A DNA stretch of 64,000 nt from Sulfitobacter brevis (GCF_900112755.1 NZ_FOMW01000004.1:1-64000), one strand, 5' to 3'; shown: positions 6,847-16,089, counted from the stretch's first letter. Translations and numbers: made by a program. Notes: generated by a model from the letters alone, not told the origin.

Positions 6847-7872
6847 ATGAGCAGTATCGGGAACAATAGGCAGATACGTCGCATCCTCTCCATCGATGGC
6901 GGTGGGATTAAGGGCACGATGCCCGCTGCTTTCCTTGCGGGGCTGGAAGAGGATTTGGGCGAGCCCATCGGGCGCTATTTCGATCTCATTGCGGGCACAT
7001 CGACGGGCGGTATCATCGCACTGGGCCTCGGCATGGGGCGCACGGCAGCGGAGTTGCTCGAACTCTATGAACACCGCGGACCCGTCATCTTTGGTCAGAA
7101 TGAGATAGATGATAAACCGCAGGGGAAGATGGGTCGGTTCTGGCGCAACCTCACAGCTATTGGACGCCGCGTTGTCAGACCAAAGCATGACTCGGCAACT
7201 CTTGCCCGGGAACTCAAGGCGGTTCTGAACGACAGCCTCATCGGGCAATCGCAGACCCGGTTGGTTATTCCGGCATGGGATGCAGATCTGCGCAGCCCCT
7301 ATATTTACAAAACCGCGCATCATGCGCGCCTTCAGACGGATTATCGTAAAACGGCATTAGATGCCGCTCTGGCCACAGCGGCCGCGCCCACGTATTTCAA
7401 GCGGCATCGCACGGTTGATGATATCGGCCTGACCGATGGCGGAACATGGGCTAACAACCCCACGGCCATCGCTGTCGTCGAAGCCATAACCCTTCTGGGA
7501 TGGCACGCTTCAGACCTGCGCATTCTAAGTCTGGGTTGTTTGGACGAAGTTTACATGCTGCCCGAGAGTCCGGGAATTGCGGGGCTCGGACCCAAGGCTC
7601 TGAATCTCTACACCGATGGTCAATCACACGGTGCCCTTGGCATGGCAAAGCTCTTAACCGGGCATTCCTATGATGGAGACCGAATCTATCGGTATTCGCC
7701 TTCCGTCCCGAGTGGGTTCTTCACTCTGGATGACACCACGAAAATCGGTCGGCTCAAGGGTATCGGTATGTCCGAAGCCCGAAAGGCGAAACCTCACCTT
7801 ACCCCTATCTTTTTTACTGAGCCCGCCGATGTCTTCGTGCCAGTTCATCAACTTAAGGAGGATGCGGCATGA
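6847..7872 (+). CDS. capV: CapV-like patatin phospholipase, CBASS effector
   Basis: A 341-residue patatin-like phospholipase. The oxyanion-hole motif DGGGIKG is at 17-23, the nucleophile elbow GTSTG at 50-54 (Ser52), and the catalytic Asp197 in TDGGTWANNP. CapV effectors are switched on by a cyclic nucleotide and degrade membrane phospholipids, killing or arresting the infected cell before phage release. Its stop overlaps the ATG of the CD-NTase gene by four bases (ATGA). A Shine-Dalgarno GAGGTGG precedes the start. The effector assignment rests on the patatin motifs and on the adjoining CD-NTase and E2 genes. Confidence 0.92.
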   Translation: MSSIGNNRQIRRILSIDGGGIKGTMPAAFLAGLEEDLGEPIGRYFDLIAGTSTGGIIALGLGMGRTAAELLELYEHRGPVIFGQNEIDDKPQGKMGRFWRNLTAIGRRVVRPKHDSATLARELKAVLNDSLIGQSQTRLVIPAWDADLRSPYIYKTAHHARLQTDYRKTALDAALATAAAPTYFKRHRTVDDIGLTDGGTWANNPTAIAVVEAITLLGWHASDLRILSLGCLDEVYMLPESPGIAGLGPKALNLYTDGQSHGALGMAKLLTGHSYDGDRIYRYSPSVPSGFFTLDDTTKIGRLKGIGMSEARKAKPHLTPIFFTEPADVFVPVHQLKEDAA

Positions 7873-9071
7873 ACCAAGTGTTGCGACAGCCGCTGACCGA
7901 CAGTGACATTCGGCGGCGCACGCATATATTCTCCATACTGAACGAAATCGGCGAAGATTTGGATCTGACCGAGACCCAGTTTGATCGCGCTCGCCAGAGC
8001 TACGGCGCGGTGGGTGACTGGCTGTCGAGTTCGAACGATCCGCTATTGGTCAGCGTTCTTGTCTATCTTCAGGGGTCCAGCGCGCTTGGAACGGCTGTGA
8101 AGCCGATCGGCCGCCGGGAATTTGATGTGGATCTGATCTGCTTCTGTGCGGGTGTCGCATCGGGCATTTCACCCGCGACCCTGAAGGAGGCTGTCGGCAA
8201 TCGACTGAAGGAACACGTCACTTATGCGCGGCTCCTCGAAGAAAAGAAACGCTGCTGGCGCCTCAACTACGCGGGAGACTTTCATCTCGACCTGTCTCCG
8301 ACTATCGTAAACCCGTTTTGTGCCAACCGTGGCGAACTGGTTCCCGACCAAACGTTGCAGGAGTGGCATCCGACGAACCCGCGTGCCTACAAGACACTGT
8401 TTGATGAGCGTGCCGCGCTCCGGCCCACCTTTGTGGGCAAACTCGTCGCCAAGCAGCGGGATGAAGCAACGGTAGAGCCGTTCCCCGTCCGCGAAACGGT
8501 GAAGGGCATCCTGCGCCGTATTGTGCAGTTGCTCAAACGGCACCGGGACGTCTTTTATGAAAACAACACGGAAGACGTCGCTCCAATTTCCGTTATCATC
8601 ACCACGCTCGCGATGCAGGCTTACGCGTATTGCGTGCGACGGCATGTCTTCAAAGATGAAATGGATGTGCTGGTCGAGACGATCCGGATGATGCCGCACT
8701 TTATCGAGCGGCCCATTCTGGACGGGCACCAAAGCTATGCCATCCTGAATGAGACCACCAATGGAGAAAACTTCGCGGATAACTGGAACAAGGATGCACG
8801 CCGCGCGCCGGCCTTCTACACGTGGCACGCGCGGGCAGTGGCTGATTTCGAGGCCCTTCGCGATGCCGTTGGTCAGGACCGCCTGTCGCTGAACATGGAG
8901 CGCTCGTTCGGCTCCCGTGTCACTGGCCGAGTCCTTGATAGCCGCATAGGCGCGGTTTCAGACGGCCGCAAATCTGGCCTACTTTTTGTCGCGCCCTTGA
9001 TAGGCCTGACGACATCGAAAGTCGCCGCATCAACGGTAGTGCCCGCAAACACATTTTTTGGAGACCAATGA
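7869..9071 (+). CDS. CD-NTase cyclic oligonucleotide synthase of CBASS
   Basis: A 400-residue cGAS/DncV-like nucleotidyltransferase. The polymerase-beta signature GSSALGT is at 69-75, followed by the metal-binding pair D86 and D88 (REFDVDL) and a third acid at D141 (FHLDLSP). On phage infection such enzymes make cyclic di- or trinucleotides that activate the neighbouring effector. The gene overlaps capV and the E2-like gene by four bases each (ATGA both times), so the three are one translational unit. The exact clade and nucleotide product cannot be told from reading. The protein ends FFGDQ; E2-only systems are reported to modify the CD-NTase, so this tail deserves notice. Confidence 0.92.
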   Translation: MNQVLRQPLTDSDIRRRTHIFSILNEIGEDLDLTETQFDRARQSYGAVGDWLSSSNDPLLVSVLVYLQGSSALGTAVKPIGRREFDVDLICFCAGVASGISPATLKEAVGNRLKEHVTYARLLEEKKRCWRLNYAGDFHLDLSPTIVNPFCANRGELVPDQTLQEWHPTNPRAYKTLFDERAALRPTFVGKLVAKQRDEATVEPFPVRETVKGILRRIVQLLKRHRDVFYENNTEDVAPISVIITTLAMQAYAYCVRRHVFKDEMDVLVETIRMMPHFIERPILDGHQSYAILNETTNGENFADNWNKDARRAPAFYTWHARAVADFEALRDAVGQDRLSLNMERSFGSRVTGRVLDSRIGAVSDGRKSGLLFVAPLIGLTTSKVAASTVVPANTFFGDQ

Positions 9072-9541
9072 AAGGGCGCGGCGGGAAACAGGACTTGACG
9101 CTGTCGCAGCAATTACTGTTTCTCAAGGCCAATCCAGCCATCGGAGGCACAGGCATGGTGCGGGGAAACATGCTGGCATGGCAAACCCCTGTTCAACCTA
9201 CACCATTAGCACGCTCTTATCAGGCAAATATTGCCTACCTACTTGGGAAAGCGCCGACGGTCCGGATAAGCGAGCCCGATCTTCAGATTTTGGCGCAAGG
9301 TCGAACTCTTCCTCATGTCTACAACAACCCGCTGCGGCTTTGCCTTCACCTCCCCGGGGACGAAGGTTGGGATCCTACAAAGCGGATCGACCAGACCATT
9401 ATTCCATGGACCTACATGTGGCTTTTCTATTTCGAAGACTGGCTCGCGACCGATGATTGGAAGGGTGGCGGCCAACATCCTGGGGCCGAACCAGAAGATC
9501 CCGGAAACCGTGCGCTCCGTAGAGCAATCTCTCGGTCCTAA
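9068..9541 (+). CDS. E2-like conjugating protein of type II-short CBASS
   Basis: A 157-residue protein without recognisable E1 or JAB domains. The centre resembles prokaryotic E2-like domains found beside CD-NTases: a PHVYNNPLRLCLHLPGDEGW block with the candidate catalytic cysteine C92, then WDPTKRIDQTIIPWTYMWLFYFEDW, and HP near the C-terminus. In E2-only CBASS the protein primes or links the CD-NTase. It overlaps the CD-NTase stop by four bases. No E1/Cap2 or protease/Cap3 gene follows, which places the system in the short type II class. Assignment depends on gene order as much as on sequence. Confidence 0.8.
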   Translation: MKGRGGKQDLTLSQQLLFLKANPAIGGTGMVRGNMLAWQTPVQPTPLARSYQANIAYLLGKAPTVRISEPDLQILAQGRTLPHVYNNPLRLCLHLPGDEGWDPTKRIDQTIIPWTYMWLFYFEDWLATDDWKGGGQHPGAEPEDPGNRALRRAISRS

Positions 9542-9666
9542 AACGGTCATTTATGAATGATGATCTGCAGTTGGATAATCTCCCACGGTGAGGGTAGATT
9601 GATCTAAGCCCTCGTCTGACCAAAGGTGTAAATTAACTGCCGAATACAGGGCGTGCAGTTTGTGAT

Positions 9667-10938
9667 TCATCGAACGACCGGCAGGTCCGATAACCGTGTA
9701 GTGTATCGCGGGCTATGATGGTCGGACCGTAACTTCCAAGACCTCTTCATGCCTTCGCTTGCCAGCACCATAGTCTTTTTGCCGAACCGGTCATTTACCT
9801 GATCGAGCGCTGCCATCAGCGCTTGGGATTTGATTTTTGGGACATCGAAAAGCGTCAATGGTCGATCTTCCATACGTAGCAGATCATCAAGCATGACGCC
9901 CGCCTTCGTGAACCCGAATGGCCCCGCCTGCCCCTTCGGCCACGCGGCCTGCGCGCAGCGCCGCGCAGCACCGATAAGATCGAAGGTGTCGGACGACATG
10001 GGCATCATCCGAGTTGAGCGTGAGCCTGAGTATTGCGGCCGATCCGGCCGGTGCCGGTTGGTGTGGAAAAACACGGTCAGCGTTCCGGCCACCAAACCAT
10101 GCTGGCGTAGCTTTTCCGCCGCACGCGTTGCATGCGCTGTGATCGCCTGAAAAAGCGTGTCGAAATCCGTCATGGGCGTTCCGGACGAGCGGGTCACAGC
10201 CATGCCCTTGCGCTGCGGCTCAACATCATCAAAGGCGATGCAGGGCTCACCCTGGAGTTCTAACACGGTCCGCTCAAGCACGACCGTGCCCAGGGCGCGC
10301 GCCTGCCGGATCGGCATATCGCGCAGTTCTGCCGCTGTGCGGATACCGAGACCGTGGAGCTTCACTTCGGTTCGACGCCCGATCCCCCATATGTCTCCGA
10401 CCGGAACCATGGGCAGCAACCAGTCGGCCAGCGTGTCGTCCATCATGTCTAACACGCCTGCGAAGATCGGGTTCTTTTTCGCAATATCATTCGCGCATTT
10501 CGCCAGCGTCTTTGTCGGCGCGATACCAACCCGCACCGGCACACCAATACGCCGCAAGACAGCTGAACGCATGGCACGCGCATGCTCGGTGCGATTGTTA
10601 AAGCCGCCGAAATCCAGAAAACACTCATCGATAGAGTAAATCTCTACGTTCGGTGTAAAGTCTTCATAGACCTCGACGACGCGGCGGGAAATGTCGCCAT
10701 ATAACGTGTAGTTCGAGCTGAACACGCGCACGCCATGTGCTTCGATCTTGTGGCGGATCAAATGGAGCGGTTCACCCATCTTGATCCCGAGCGCCTTTGC
10801 CTCATCCGACCTTGCCACCGCGCAGCCATCGTTGTTTGACAGGACGATTACGGGCACGTTTTTTAGAGATGGATCGAAGATCCGTTCGGCGCTCACATAG
10901 AAGTTTGCACTGTCACTGATTGCGATCGGACGCTTCAT
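9667..10938 (-). CDS. umuC: UmuC-like Y-family DNA polymerase (Pol V catalytic subunit)
   Basis: A 423-residue protein, the usual UmuC length. It shows the Y-family palm residues in [13 protein letters not shown] (D9) and SIDECFLDF (Asp-Glu pair), the [17 protein letters not shown] finger region, and a C-terminal beta-clamp binding motif RPLTLF. Together with processed UmuD it copies past DNA lesions, with error. The ATG overlaps the umuD stop by four bases. Transcription is from the SOS box ahead of umuD. It follows, in convergent orientation, the CBASS operon. Confidence 0.95.
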   Translation of the reverse strand: MKRPIAISDSANFYVSAERIFDPSLKNVPVIVLSNNDGCAVARSDEAKALGIKMGEPLHLIRHKIEAHGVRVFSSNYTLYGDISRRVVEVYEDFTPNVEIYSIDECFLDFGGFNNRTEHARAMRSAVLRRIGVPVRVGIAPTKTLAKCANDIAKKNPIFAGVLDMMDDTLADWLLPMVPVGDIWGIGRRTEVKLHGLGIRTAAELRDMPIRQARALGTVVLERTVLELQGEPCIAFDDVEPQRKGMAVTRSSGTPMTDFDTLFQAITAHATRAAEKLRQHGLVAGTLTVFFHTNRHRPDRPQYSGSRSTRMMPMSSDTFDLIGAARRCAQAAWPKGQAGPFGFTKAGVMLDDLLRMEDRPLTLFDVPKIKSQALMAALDQVNDRFGKKTMVLASEGMKRSWKLRSDHHSPRYTTRLSDLPVVR

Positions 10939-11369
10939 GCGAGGTCATAGCGCCGCACAACGCCTGCGATCACACCCCAGATCTCGCTGTCTTCGGTCAG
11001 TTCAATGTCAGGAAACTGTTCGCGGTTGTTGGCCGGAGCGAGATAATACCTGCCATCACGTTTCCGTAAGATCTTCGCTGTCACCGCGCCTTCAACAACA
11101 GCAAGGACCGCACGCCCGATGCGTCGTTTTCCAGCGCGATCCACAGCGATGATGTCACCGTCGCGGATACCCACATCCCAGAGACAATCCCCCTCGACAC
11201 GCCACCAGAAGGTTGAAGCCGGATGCCGCACCACCCATGCTATCGGATCGATCTCGTCTTCCAGATCATCGCCGGCGGGTGACGGAAACCCGGCACTTGC
11301 TGGCATGGCGACAAGACGCATCGGAAAACCGTTGGCAGTGACAGGTTGCTCGATGCGGTGCAGGGGCAT
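10935..11369 (-). CDS. umuD: UmuD-like S24 peptidase with Cys in place of the nucleophile Ser
   Basis: A 144-residue LexA/UmuD-type protein. The self-cleavage site is A26-G27 in ASAGFPSP. The lysine of the Ser-Lys dyad is K99 (VTAKIL). The nucleophile position, normally Ser in EGDSM, is C62 ([11 protein letters not shown]; codon TGT). Spacings match E. coli UmuD (cleavage 24/25, S60, K97) with an offset of two. Cleaved UmuD' would join UmuC to form Pol V. The Cys could still act as nucleophile or could make the protein non-cleavable. Gene order umuD-umuC with ATGA overlap and an SOS box upstream fixes the identity. Confidence 0.9.
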   Translation of the reverse strand: MPLHRIEQPVTANGFPMRLVAMPASAGFPSPAGDDLEDEIDPIAWVVRHPASTFWWRVEGDCLWDVGIRDGDIIAVDRAGKRRIGRAVLAVVEGAVTAKILRKRDGRYYLAPANNREQFPDIELTEDSEIWGVIAGVVRRYDLA

Positions 11370-11383
11370 GGGAATCCTAACGT

Positions 11384-11398
11384 GTTCTTATTTTGTTC
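11384..11398 (-). promoter_or_regulatory. LexA (SOS) box of the umuDC operon
   Basis: GTTC at 11384-11387 and GTTC at 11395-11398 separated by seven bases give GTTC-N7-GTTC, the alphaproteobacterial LexA consensus. It lies 15 bases before the umuD start codon (11369), where LexA would block transcription until DNA damage. Confidence 0.85.
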
Positions 11399-11453
11399 TC
11401 CATCGGTCAGATGGACCCCTCGTGTCAAGATTGATCCGGTTCTGCATCGAAAA

Positions 11454-12131
11454 TTACAGGCCGCCCTTGTCAGACTTCAGTCCTTCGCCGCTTTGATGGA
11501 TGACCATCTCATCTGCCGGAAACTGGCGTATTAGCAAAAATGCCGATTTGGGATCACCTGTCAGCCATTCTTCGTAGTCTTCCGGATGCAGAATTGCGGG
11601 CATCCGGTCCGGGTGGGTGTCCCTCACCAGCTCATTCGGCGTCGTGGTTACCATCGAAGATGTGATTAACTCGCGGAATTCTCCGCCGTAATTGCCGGCA
11701 AACGCGCGCCACACCCCCGCCAGGGCAAAAGGTGGCCGTGCATCGTCGCCTTTGACGCCAAACCACACATAGGTGGCTGGATTTCGACCCTTCGCCTCGC
11801 AGAAGCTTGTCGCGGGGATCAGGCACCGTCGCTCAACGAAGCTGTTTTTCCAGAATGAAGAGGTGCGTAGTTTGTCGTCGCGGGCGTTGTTGACCGCCTT
11901 GGGCTGGATAGGCTTGCCGGTCTTTTTCGAGACCTGTGGGAGCACGAAGCCCCAGTGCGTGTTCTTCATCCACCGGGTGCCGTCGGCGTCCAAACCAATG
12001 ATTGGCGCAGTTCCTTTTGGAAAGATCGCGGGAAGCGGCTGCGCATTGCCAAGGTCATCGCTTCCGGGTTCGACTGCGAAAAGCTGGCGCATCGCTCCGA
12101 CCGGCATGGTGTTTGAATAAAGGTTACACAT
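11454..12131 (-). CDS. SOS response-associated peptidase, YedK/HMCES family
   Basis: A 225-residue SRAP (DUF159) protein. Cys2 directly after the initiator Met is the residue that crosslinks to abasic sites. Other family marks are the NNARDDKL Asn-Ala-Arg block, RRCLIPATSFCEAKG with the catalytic Glu, and HPDRMPAIL. These proteins shield abasic sites in single-stranded DNA by forming a thiazolidine crosslink. The gene lies directly upstream of the SOS-regulated umuDC operon in the same direction, fitting a DNA-damage cassette. No second SOS box was found before its own start. Confidence 0.93.
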   Translation of the reverse strand: MCNLYSNTMPVGAMRQLFAVEPGSDDLGNAQPLPAIFPKGTAPIIGLDADGTRWMKNTHWGFVLPQVSKKTGKPIQPKAVNNARDDKLRTSSFWKNSFVERRCLIPATSFCEAKGRNPATYVWFGVKGDDARPPFALAGVWRAFAGNYGGEFRELITSSMVTTTPNELVRDTHPDRMPAILHPEDYEEWLTGDPKSAFLLIRQFPADEMVIHQSGEGLKSDKGGL

Positions 12132-12220
12132 GGCTGATCCTACGCCGTTTCGAGTTCGTCCCTAACAGCCGTTTATGTCCAGCTGGTTTAGCGACAGCAA
12201 TGGTATGCTCAGAACAGAAA

Positions 12221-12250
12221 AGGGCCAGCACACAAACGCATGCTGGCCCT
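12221..12250 (-). terminator. Rho-independent terminator after the PRC-barrel gene
   Basis: A perfect 10-bp stem (AGGGCCAGCA with TGCTGGCCCT) and a 10-base loop, followed on the minus strand by TTTTCTGTTCT. It lies 26 bases past the stop of the 12276-12572 gene and insulates the HMCES gene. Confidence 0.8.
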
Positions 12251-12275
12251 AACCATCAACGAAACTCGAAGATGT

Positions 12276-12572
12276 TCAGTGTTTATGCCCGGGGAGAGCC
12301 TTCAGCTGATCCTTCGTCATGGCAGTCGTCGCGTGAATCTTGCCGCCTTCGTCACGCATGAAATTCAGGTTAGAGACGGGCAGAGACACCGGCTTTGCGC
12401 CGAGACCGAGAAACCCACCGACATCCACTACGACTTGCGCGGACGCACCGGCACCATGGAAATGGGAGATGTCACCAATGTGGAGATCGTCCGGCCCATA
12501 CACGTTGACACCGTCGACGTTCGTAGAGGTCAGTTCTTCAGCGCGGAGGGGTGTGTGCTTGGAATGGTCCAT
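12276..12572 (-). CDS. PRC-barrel domain protein
   Basis: A 98-residue soluble protein. Residues 15-95 fit a PRC-barrel: the VDGVNVYGPDDLHIGDISHF opening, QVVVDVGGFLGLGAKPVSLP in the middle, and a TKDQLKALPGHKH end. Such small proteins are common in alphaproteobacteria and are assumed to bind RNA, protein or other ligands; many respond to stress. It is a single gene with its own terminator. Specific role unknown. Confidence 0.85.
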   Translation of the reverse strand: MDHSKHTPLRAEELTSTNVDGVNVYGPDDLHIGDISHFHGAGASAQVVVDVGGFLGLGAKPVSLPVSNLNFMRDEGGKIHATTAMTKDQLKALPGHKH

Positions 12573-12700
12573 TACGGCCTCTCTTTGGTCAATGTTTCCT
12601 GATGGAAGTTCAACCCGCCCGAGAACGAAGAGGTTCCGGCCGCGTAATATGCGGGCGGGAAATCGCGCAACTCCGTATCCACCGCTATCACCTGAGGAGC

Positions 12701-12847
12701 TTAGTCGTTATTCTTTATAACTTTCTGAGGGTTCTTTGGATCAAACTCTTCGGGCCGGTGTGCGGCTCCCTCTTGGTCGTCTTGTGAGTTACGACGTTCG
12801 CGGTGCGGCGGGCGCTTTTCTTTTGCGTGATCTGGTTCGTTTGGCAT
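12701..12847 (-). CDS. Small hydrophilic hypothetical protein (48 residues)
   Basis: The ATG at 12847 is preceded by GGAG at eight bases. The product is very polar (MPNEPDHAKEKRPPHRERR at the N-terminus, then NSQDDQEG) and ends FDPKNPQKVIKNND, a C-terminal pattern resembling small stress-type proteins. No domain. It sits upstream of the PRC-barrel gene in the same direction (gap 128 bases). Codon use and Shine-Dalgarno site support a real gene; function unknown. Confidence 0.5.
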   Translation of the reverse strand: MPNEPDHAKEKRPPHRERRNSQDDQEGAAHRPEEFDPKNPQKVIKNND

Positions 12848-13269
12848 CGGGTGCTCCGTTCTCAAGTGGCGCGCTGGAAAAAAGGCGTATTGGAATCACC
12901 ATCGCCTATCGCCTTGAACTCGAAATGATTGATAAATGTTCCTAAAAGTAGCGACGCGCCGTGCGTGCAGATCGCAGCGAACGACCACAACGAACCCCCA
13001 ATTCCAGATGCTCCGCTTAGCTTTAACGTCTGCTAAGCAGTGGAAAACCGCCTGCGAAAAGTCGCAACCACCTCTCCGGGCCGATAACCGCGACAGGCAA
13101 AACCGCATGTTTGGCCTGCCAAATTTTCTTCAAAAATTTCAGGAGCCGGCGTTAAAGTGCAAGGCAATCGGGCCACATATCCATGGAAGATGTTCCCACA
13201 TTGGCATACACTGATCCAGCCGGAACGCAGGCAAGCCTCCTGACCGTTCCGAAATCAGGAGCGGTGCCA
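12848..13269. other. Intergenic, no gene seen
   Basis: About 420 bases between divergent genes. It should hold the promoters of the 48-residue gene and of the DUF2461 gene. A weak hairpin (CAGGC...GCCTG near 13093-13118) followed by T-rich sequence is visible but has no clear owner. A frame open from 13183 adds 29 residues to DUF2461 but lacks a ribosome site. Confidence 0.4.
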
Positions 13270-13923
13270 ATGGTAGAGTCAGAGACGTTTGAGTTTCTTA
13301 CCAATCTCTCAACGAACAACCGCAAAACATGGATGGACGCGCACCGTGAGGAGCGTGATGACGCTTTACGTAATTTCACTGGCATTGCGACTTCCTTGCA
13401 TGATTACGCTGATCGCTTCGATCCATACGTGGCTGATGCGAAGATCAGACCCAAGCAAAGCTATACCAAGTTCTTTCAGGAGCCACGCGATCGCGTCGGC
13501 CCCGGTTTATATCGCACGGACGTTGATGTGTTTGCCAACGCAGGCGACCCCGCCGAGGACGTCGGATATTACCTTCACATCGAGCCAGGGAATTGCCACG
13601 CAGGGGCTGGACTTTTCCAGCCGTCGAAGGCGGCACTGGCGCGAATGCGCGCACGTTTGATTGATGACCCTCAGGGGCTGAACGACATCGTGGCCGACCC
13701 CGAATTCACAGAGGTTTTCCCAGAGGGCATTGTGACTCGGAAGGCGCTGAGTGTTGTGCCGGAGGGGTTTGACAGTGGCGATCCTGCAGCACCCTATTTG
13801 AAAATGGTCGGGCTCGGGTGCCGCAAGGCTCTGCCTGACGCCCTTTTGCTGGGCGACGACGTGATTGATCTGTTAGTCGATATTTTTCGTTCAGCCAATC
13901 CGCTGATGCGATACTTCGAATAA
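13270..13923 (+). CDS. DUF2461 / TIGR02453 family protein
   Basis: A 217-residue protein. The ATG at 13270 has AGGAGCGG ahead and gives the family's usual length. Family signatures are FEFLTNLSTNNRKTWMDAHR at the start, DAKIRPKQSYTKFFQEPRD, YYLHIEPGNCHAGAGLFQP in the centre, and a final KMVGLGCRKALPD. The family is widespread in bacteria and fungi, with no established biochemical function. Convergent with proV; no partner genes. Confidence 0.9.
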   Translation: MVESETFEFLTNLSTNNRKTWMDAHREERDDALRNFTGIATSLHDYADRFDPYVADAKIRPKQSYTKFFQEPRDRVGPGLYRTDVDVFANAGDPAEDVGYYLHIEPGNCHAGAGLFQPSKAALARMRARLIDDPQGLNDIVADPEFTEVFPEGIVTRKALSVVPEGFDSGDPAAPYLKMVGLGCRKALPDALLLGDDVIDLLVDIFRSANPLMRYFE

Positions 13924-13975
13924 GGGCGCTCGCAGAACTGCCCGTTGAAAGGCTGAGGCCAAACAGTTTTACAAT

Positions 13976-15043
13976 TCAGCCACTCAGGCGGGCGTTCTCC
14001 GGATCGTCGGATTGCTCCACCGGAACCAGAGCACGGACCAATTTACGCATATCCAGTACACCAACTAACTTGCCGTCCTTCATTACGCGATAGCTGAGCG
14101 ATGTGTCGCCTTCCGACAGTGCGATGACAGATTCAAGCGTGTCATCATGGTCAATCTCCCCTGCCCGTTCACCTGTCGCATCTGGTGCCTTGGTCATGAC
14201 AGACCGTACCCGCAGCACCCGTGCGCGATTGATGTCGCTGACAAAGTCTTTGATATAGGGAGTCGCCGGATTCAGCAGGATATACTGTGGTTCCCCTTGT
14301 TGAACGACCGAGCCGTCCTTTAGGATCACCAGATGGTCCGCAAGTTTCAGCGCTTCATCCAAATCATGGGTGATAAACACGACGGTTTTTTGCAACTCTG
14401 CCTGCAATTCGATCAGCAGGCCCTGCATATCTGTGCGGATCAGCGGATCAAGGGCTGAGAATGCCTCGTCCATCAACATGATATCCGAATTGCTCGTCAG
14501 CGCCCGGGCGATGCCAACGCGCTGCTGCATGCCGCCTGACATCTGATGTGGATATTGCTCCCCCTGACCTTGCAACCCAACGCGATCCAGCCATTTTCGG
14601 GCCTCGTCAGCGTATTGCCTTTCCTTTTGCCCCCCGACCGAGGGCGCAAGCCCTGCGTTCTGCAAAACGGTCCGGTGCGGCAAAAGAGCGAACTTCTGAA
14701 ATACCATCGACATTGTGTGTTTGCGCAACTCTCTCAGCTGCGCTTCACTATAGTCGAGAATGTTGTCACCGTTCACCAAGACCTCACCAGCCGTAGGTTC
14801 GATCAGACGATTGAGGTGACGGATCAGCGTCGATTTACCCGACCCTGACAGCCCCATGATTACAGTCGTCTTTCCCGCAGGCACGTCAACATTGATGTCG
14901 TTGAGGCCCAACACATGATTGTGCGTCTCAAGCAGGTCCGCCTTGCTCAACCCCCCTTTGACATATTGCAATGCAGGCAATGGATCGTCGCCAAAAACCT
15001 TGTAGAGGCTCCGGATCGAGATCTTGATTTCCGTATCGGTCAT
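13976..15043 (-). CDS. proV: Glycine betaine/proline ABC transporter ATP-binding protein
   Basis: A 355-residue ATPase. Walker A GLSGSGKST at 64-72, signature MSGGMQQRVGIARAL, Walker B IMLMDEAFSALD, then a switch His in ITHDLDEALKLADH. The C-terminal 80 residues resemble the CBS-type regulatory part of ProV/OpuAA, which senses ionic strength. It powers uptake of betaine-type osmoprotectants. Last gene of the proXWV order, 11 bases behind the permease. Confidence 0.93.
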   Translation of the reverse strand: MTDTEIKISIRSLYKVFGDDPLPALQYVKGGLSKADLLETHNHVLGLNDINVDVPAGKTTVIMGLSGSGKSTLIRHLNRLIEPTAGEVLVNGDNILDYSEAQLRELRKHTMSMVFQKFALLPHRTVLQNAGLAPSVGGQKERQYADEARKWLDRVGLQGQGEQYPHQMSGGMQQRVGIARALTSNSDIMLMDEAFSALDPLIRTDMQGLLIELQAELQKTVVFITHDLDEALKLADHLVILKDGSVVQQGEPQYILLNPATPYIKDFVSDINRARVLRVRSVMTKAPDATGERAGEIDHDDTLESVIALSEGDTSLSYRVMKDGKLVGVLDMRKLVRALVPVEQSDDPENARLSG

Positions 15044-15054
15044 ATCCGTTCTCC

Positions 15055-16089
15055 TTAGCGCGATTGGCTGACATTGATGCGGGCAAGTGCCGCCTTGGTG
15101 ACGCGATCCAGAATGATCGCAAGAAGGACGATACCCAGCCCCGAAAGCAAACCGACGCCAAGTTCAAGCGACCGGATGCCGCGCAGAACCAGCACACCCA
15201 GACCGGGCGCGGACACCAGCGATGCGATGACAACCATCGCAAGGCTCATCATGATGGTTTGGTTTACGCCCGCCATAATGTTGGGAAGCGCCAACGGGAT
15301 CTGCACGTTGAAAAGCTTTTGCCGCTTCGTCATGCCAAAGGCGTCGGCTGCTTCAATCACATCCGGATCGACCAGCCTAATACCGAGGTCAGTCAAACGG
15401 ACCACTGGCACGATGGCGTAGAGGATGATTGCAATCCCGTAGAGCTTTGGCTCGGTCACCGAAAACAGGAAGATCAGAGGGATCAGGTAAACAAAGGGCG
15501 GCAGGGTTTGGAGCATGTCCAAAATGGGGATCATGATGCGCTGCACCCGGTCACTTCGAGACATGGCAATGCCGATCGGCACCCCGAGAAGCACGCAGGT
15601 CACCGCGCAGACAAAGATGATCGCAAGCGTCTGCATCGTGTAGGTGTAGTAATCAACAAAGCCCAAGAACCCGAAGCAGATCACCACCAGCCCGACAAGC
15701 TTCATCTGCCGGCTCACCGCCCATGCGACAAGCATTAACAGCGGGATCATGACGAACCATGGCACTGCCTGCATGACCCAAAGCGCTTCGTTCAGCGCCC
15801 AGCTTAGCGGCTGCGTCAAAGGGTCGACGACCACTTTCAGACTGTCTTTGATGGCGAGAAACCCTTGCTCAAGCCCGCTGGTCAATTCGCGCGATTGCGG
15901 GAAGGACGGGCAGGCATCATGAAGCGCGTCCATTGAGGGAAACGGCGTTTCCCAAGGCGAAACTTCAACGTCGCCGCCAGATGTTTGGGCAAGCAATTGC
16001 GCCATCGACGTCATGCCGCCATCGTCGGCGCTGCTACCGCACCAGTTTCGCAGGCCGAGCCCGTCGAATATAAAATCGTACGTCGCCAT
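15055..16089 (-). CDS. proW: Glycine betaine/proline ABC transporter permease
   Basis: A 344-residue inner-membrane protein. A soluble N-terminal stretch of about 100 residues precedes six or so hydrophobic helices. The permease loop EAADAFGMTKRQKLFNVQIPLALPNIMAGVNQ is the EAA motif that contacts the ATPase. The long N-terminal region is typical of ProW. It forms the translocation channel with ProV and ProX. The ProW frame begins at 16089, 173 bases after the proX stop, with a strong hairpin between. Confidence 0.93.
   Translation of the reverse strand: MATYDFIFDGLGLRNWCGSSADDGGMTSMAQLLAQTSGGDVEVSPWETPFPSMDALHDACPSFPQSRELTSGLEQGFLAIKDSLKVVVDPLTQPLSWALNEALWVMQAVPWFVMIPLLMLVAWAVSRQMKLVGLVVICFGFLGFVDYYTYTMQTLAIIFVCAVTCVLLGVPIGIAMSRSDRVQRIMIPILDMLQTLPPFVYLIPLIFLFSVTEPKLYGIAIILYAIVPVVRLTDLGIRLVDPDVIEAADAFGMTKRQKLFNVQIPLALPNIMAGVNQTIMMSLAMVVIASLVSAPGLGVLVLRGIRSLELGVGLLSGLGIVLLAIILDRVTKAALARINVSQSR

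Noticed and set aside
15064..15738. 224-codon plus-strand ORF
   Set aside because: Lies antisense inside proW and has the His/Gln/Asp-rich composition of a shadow frame.
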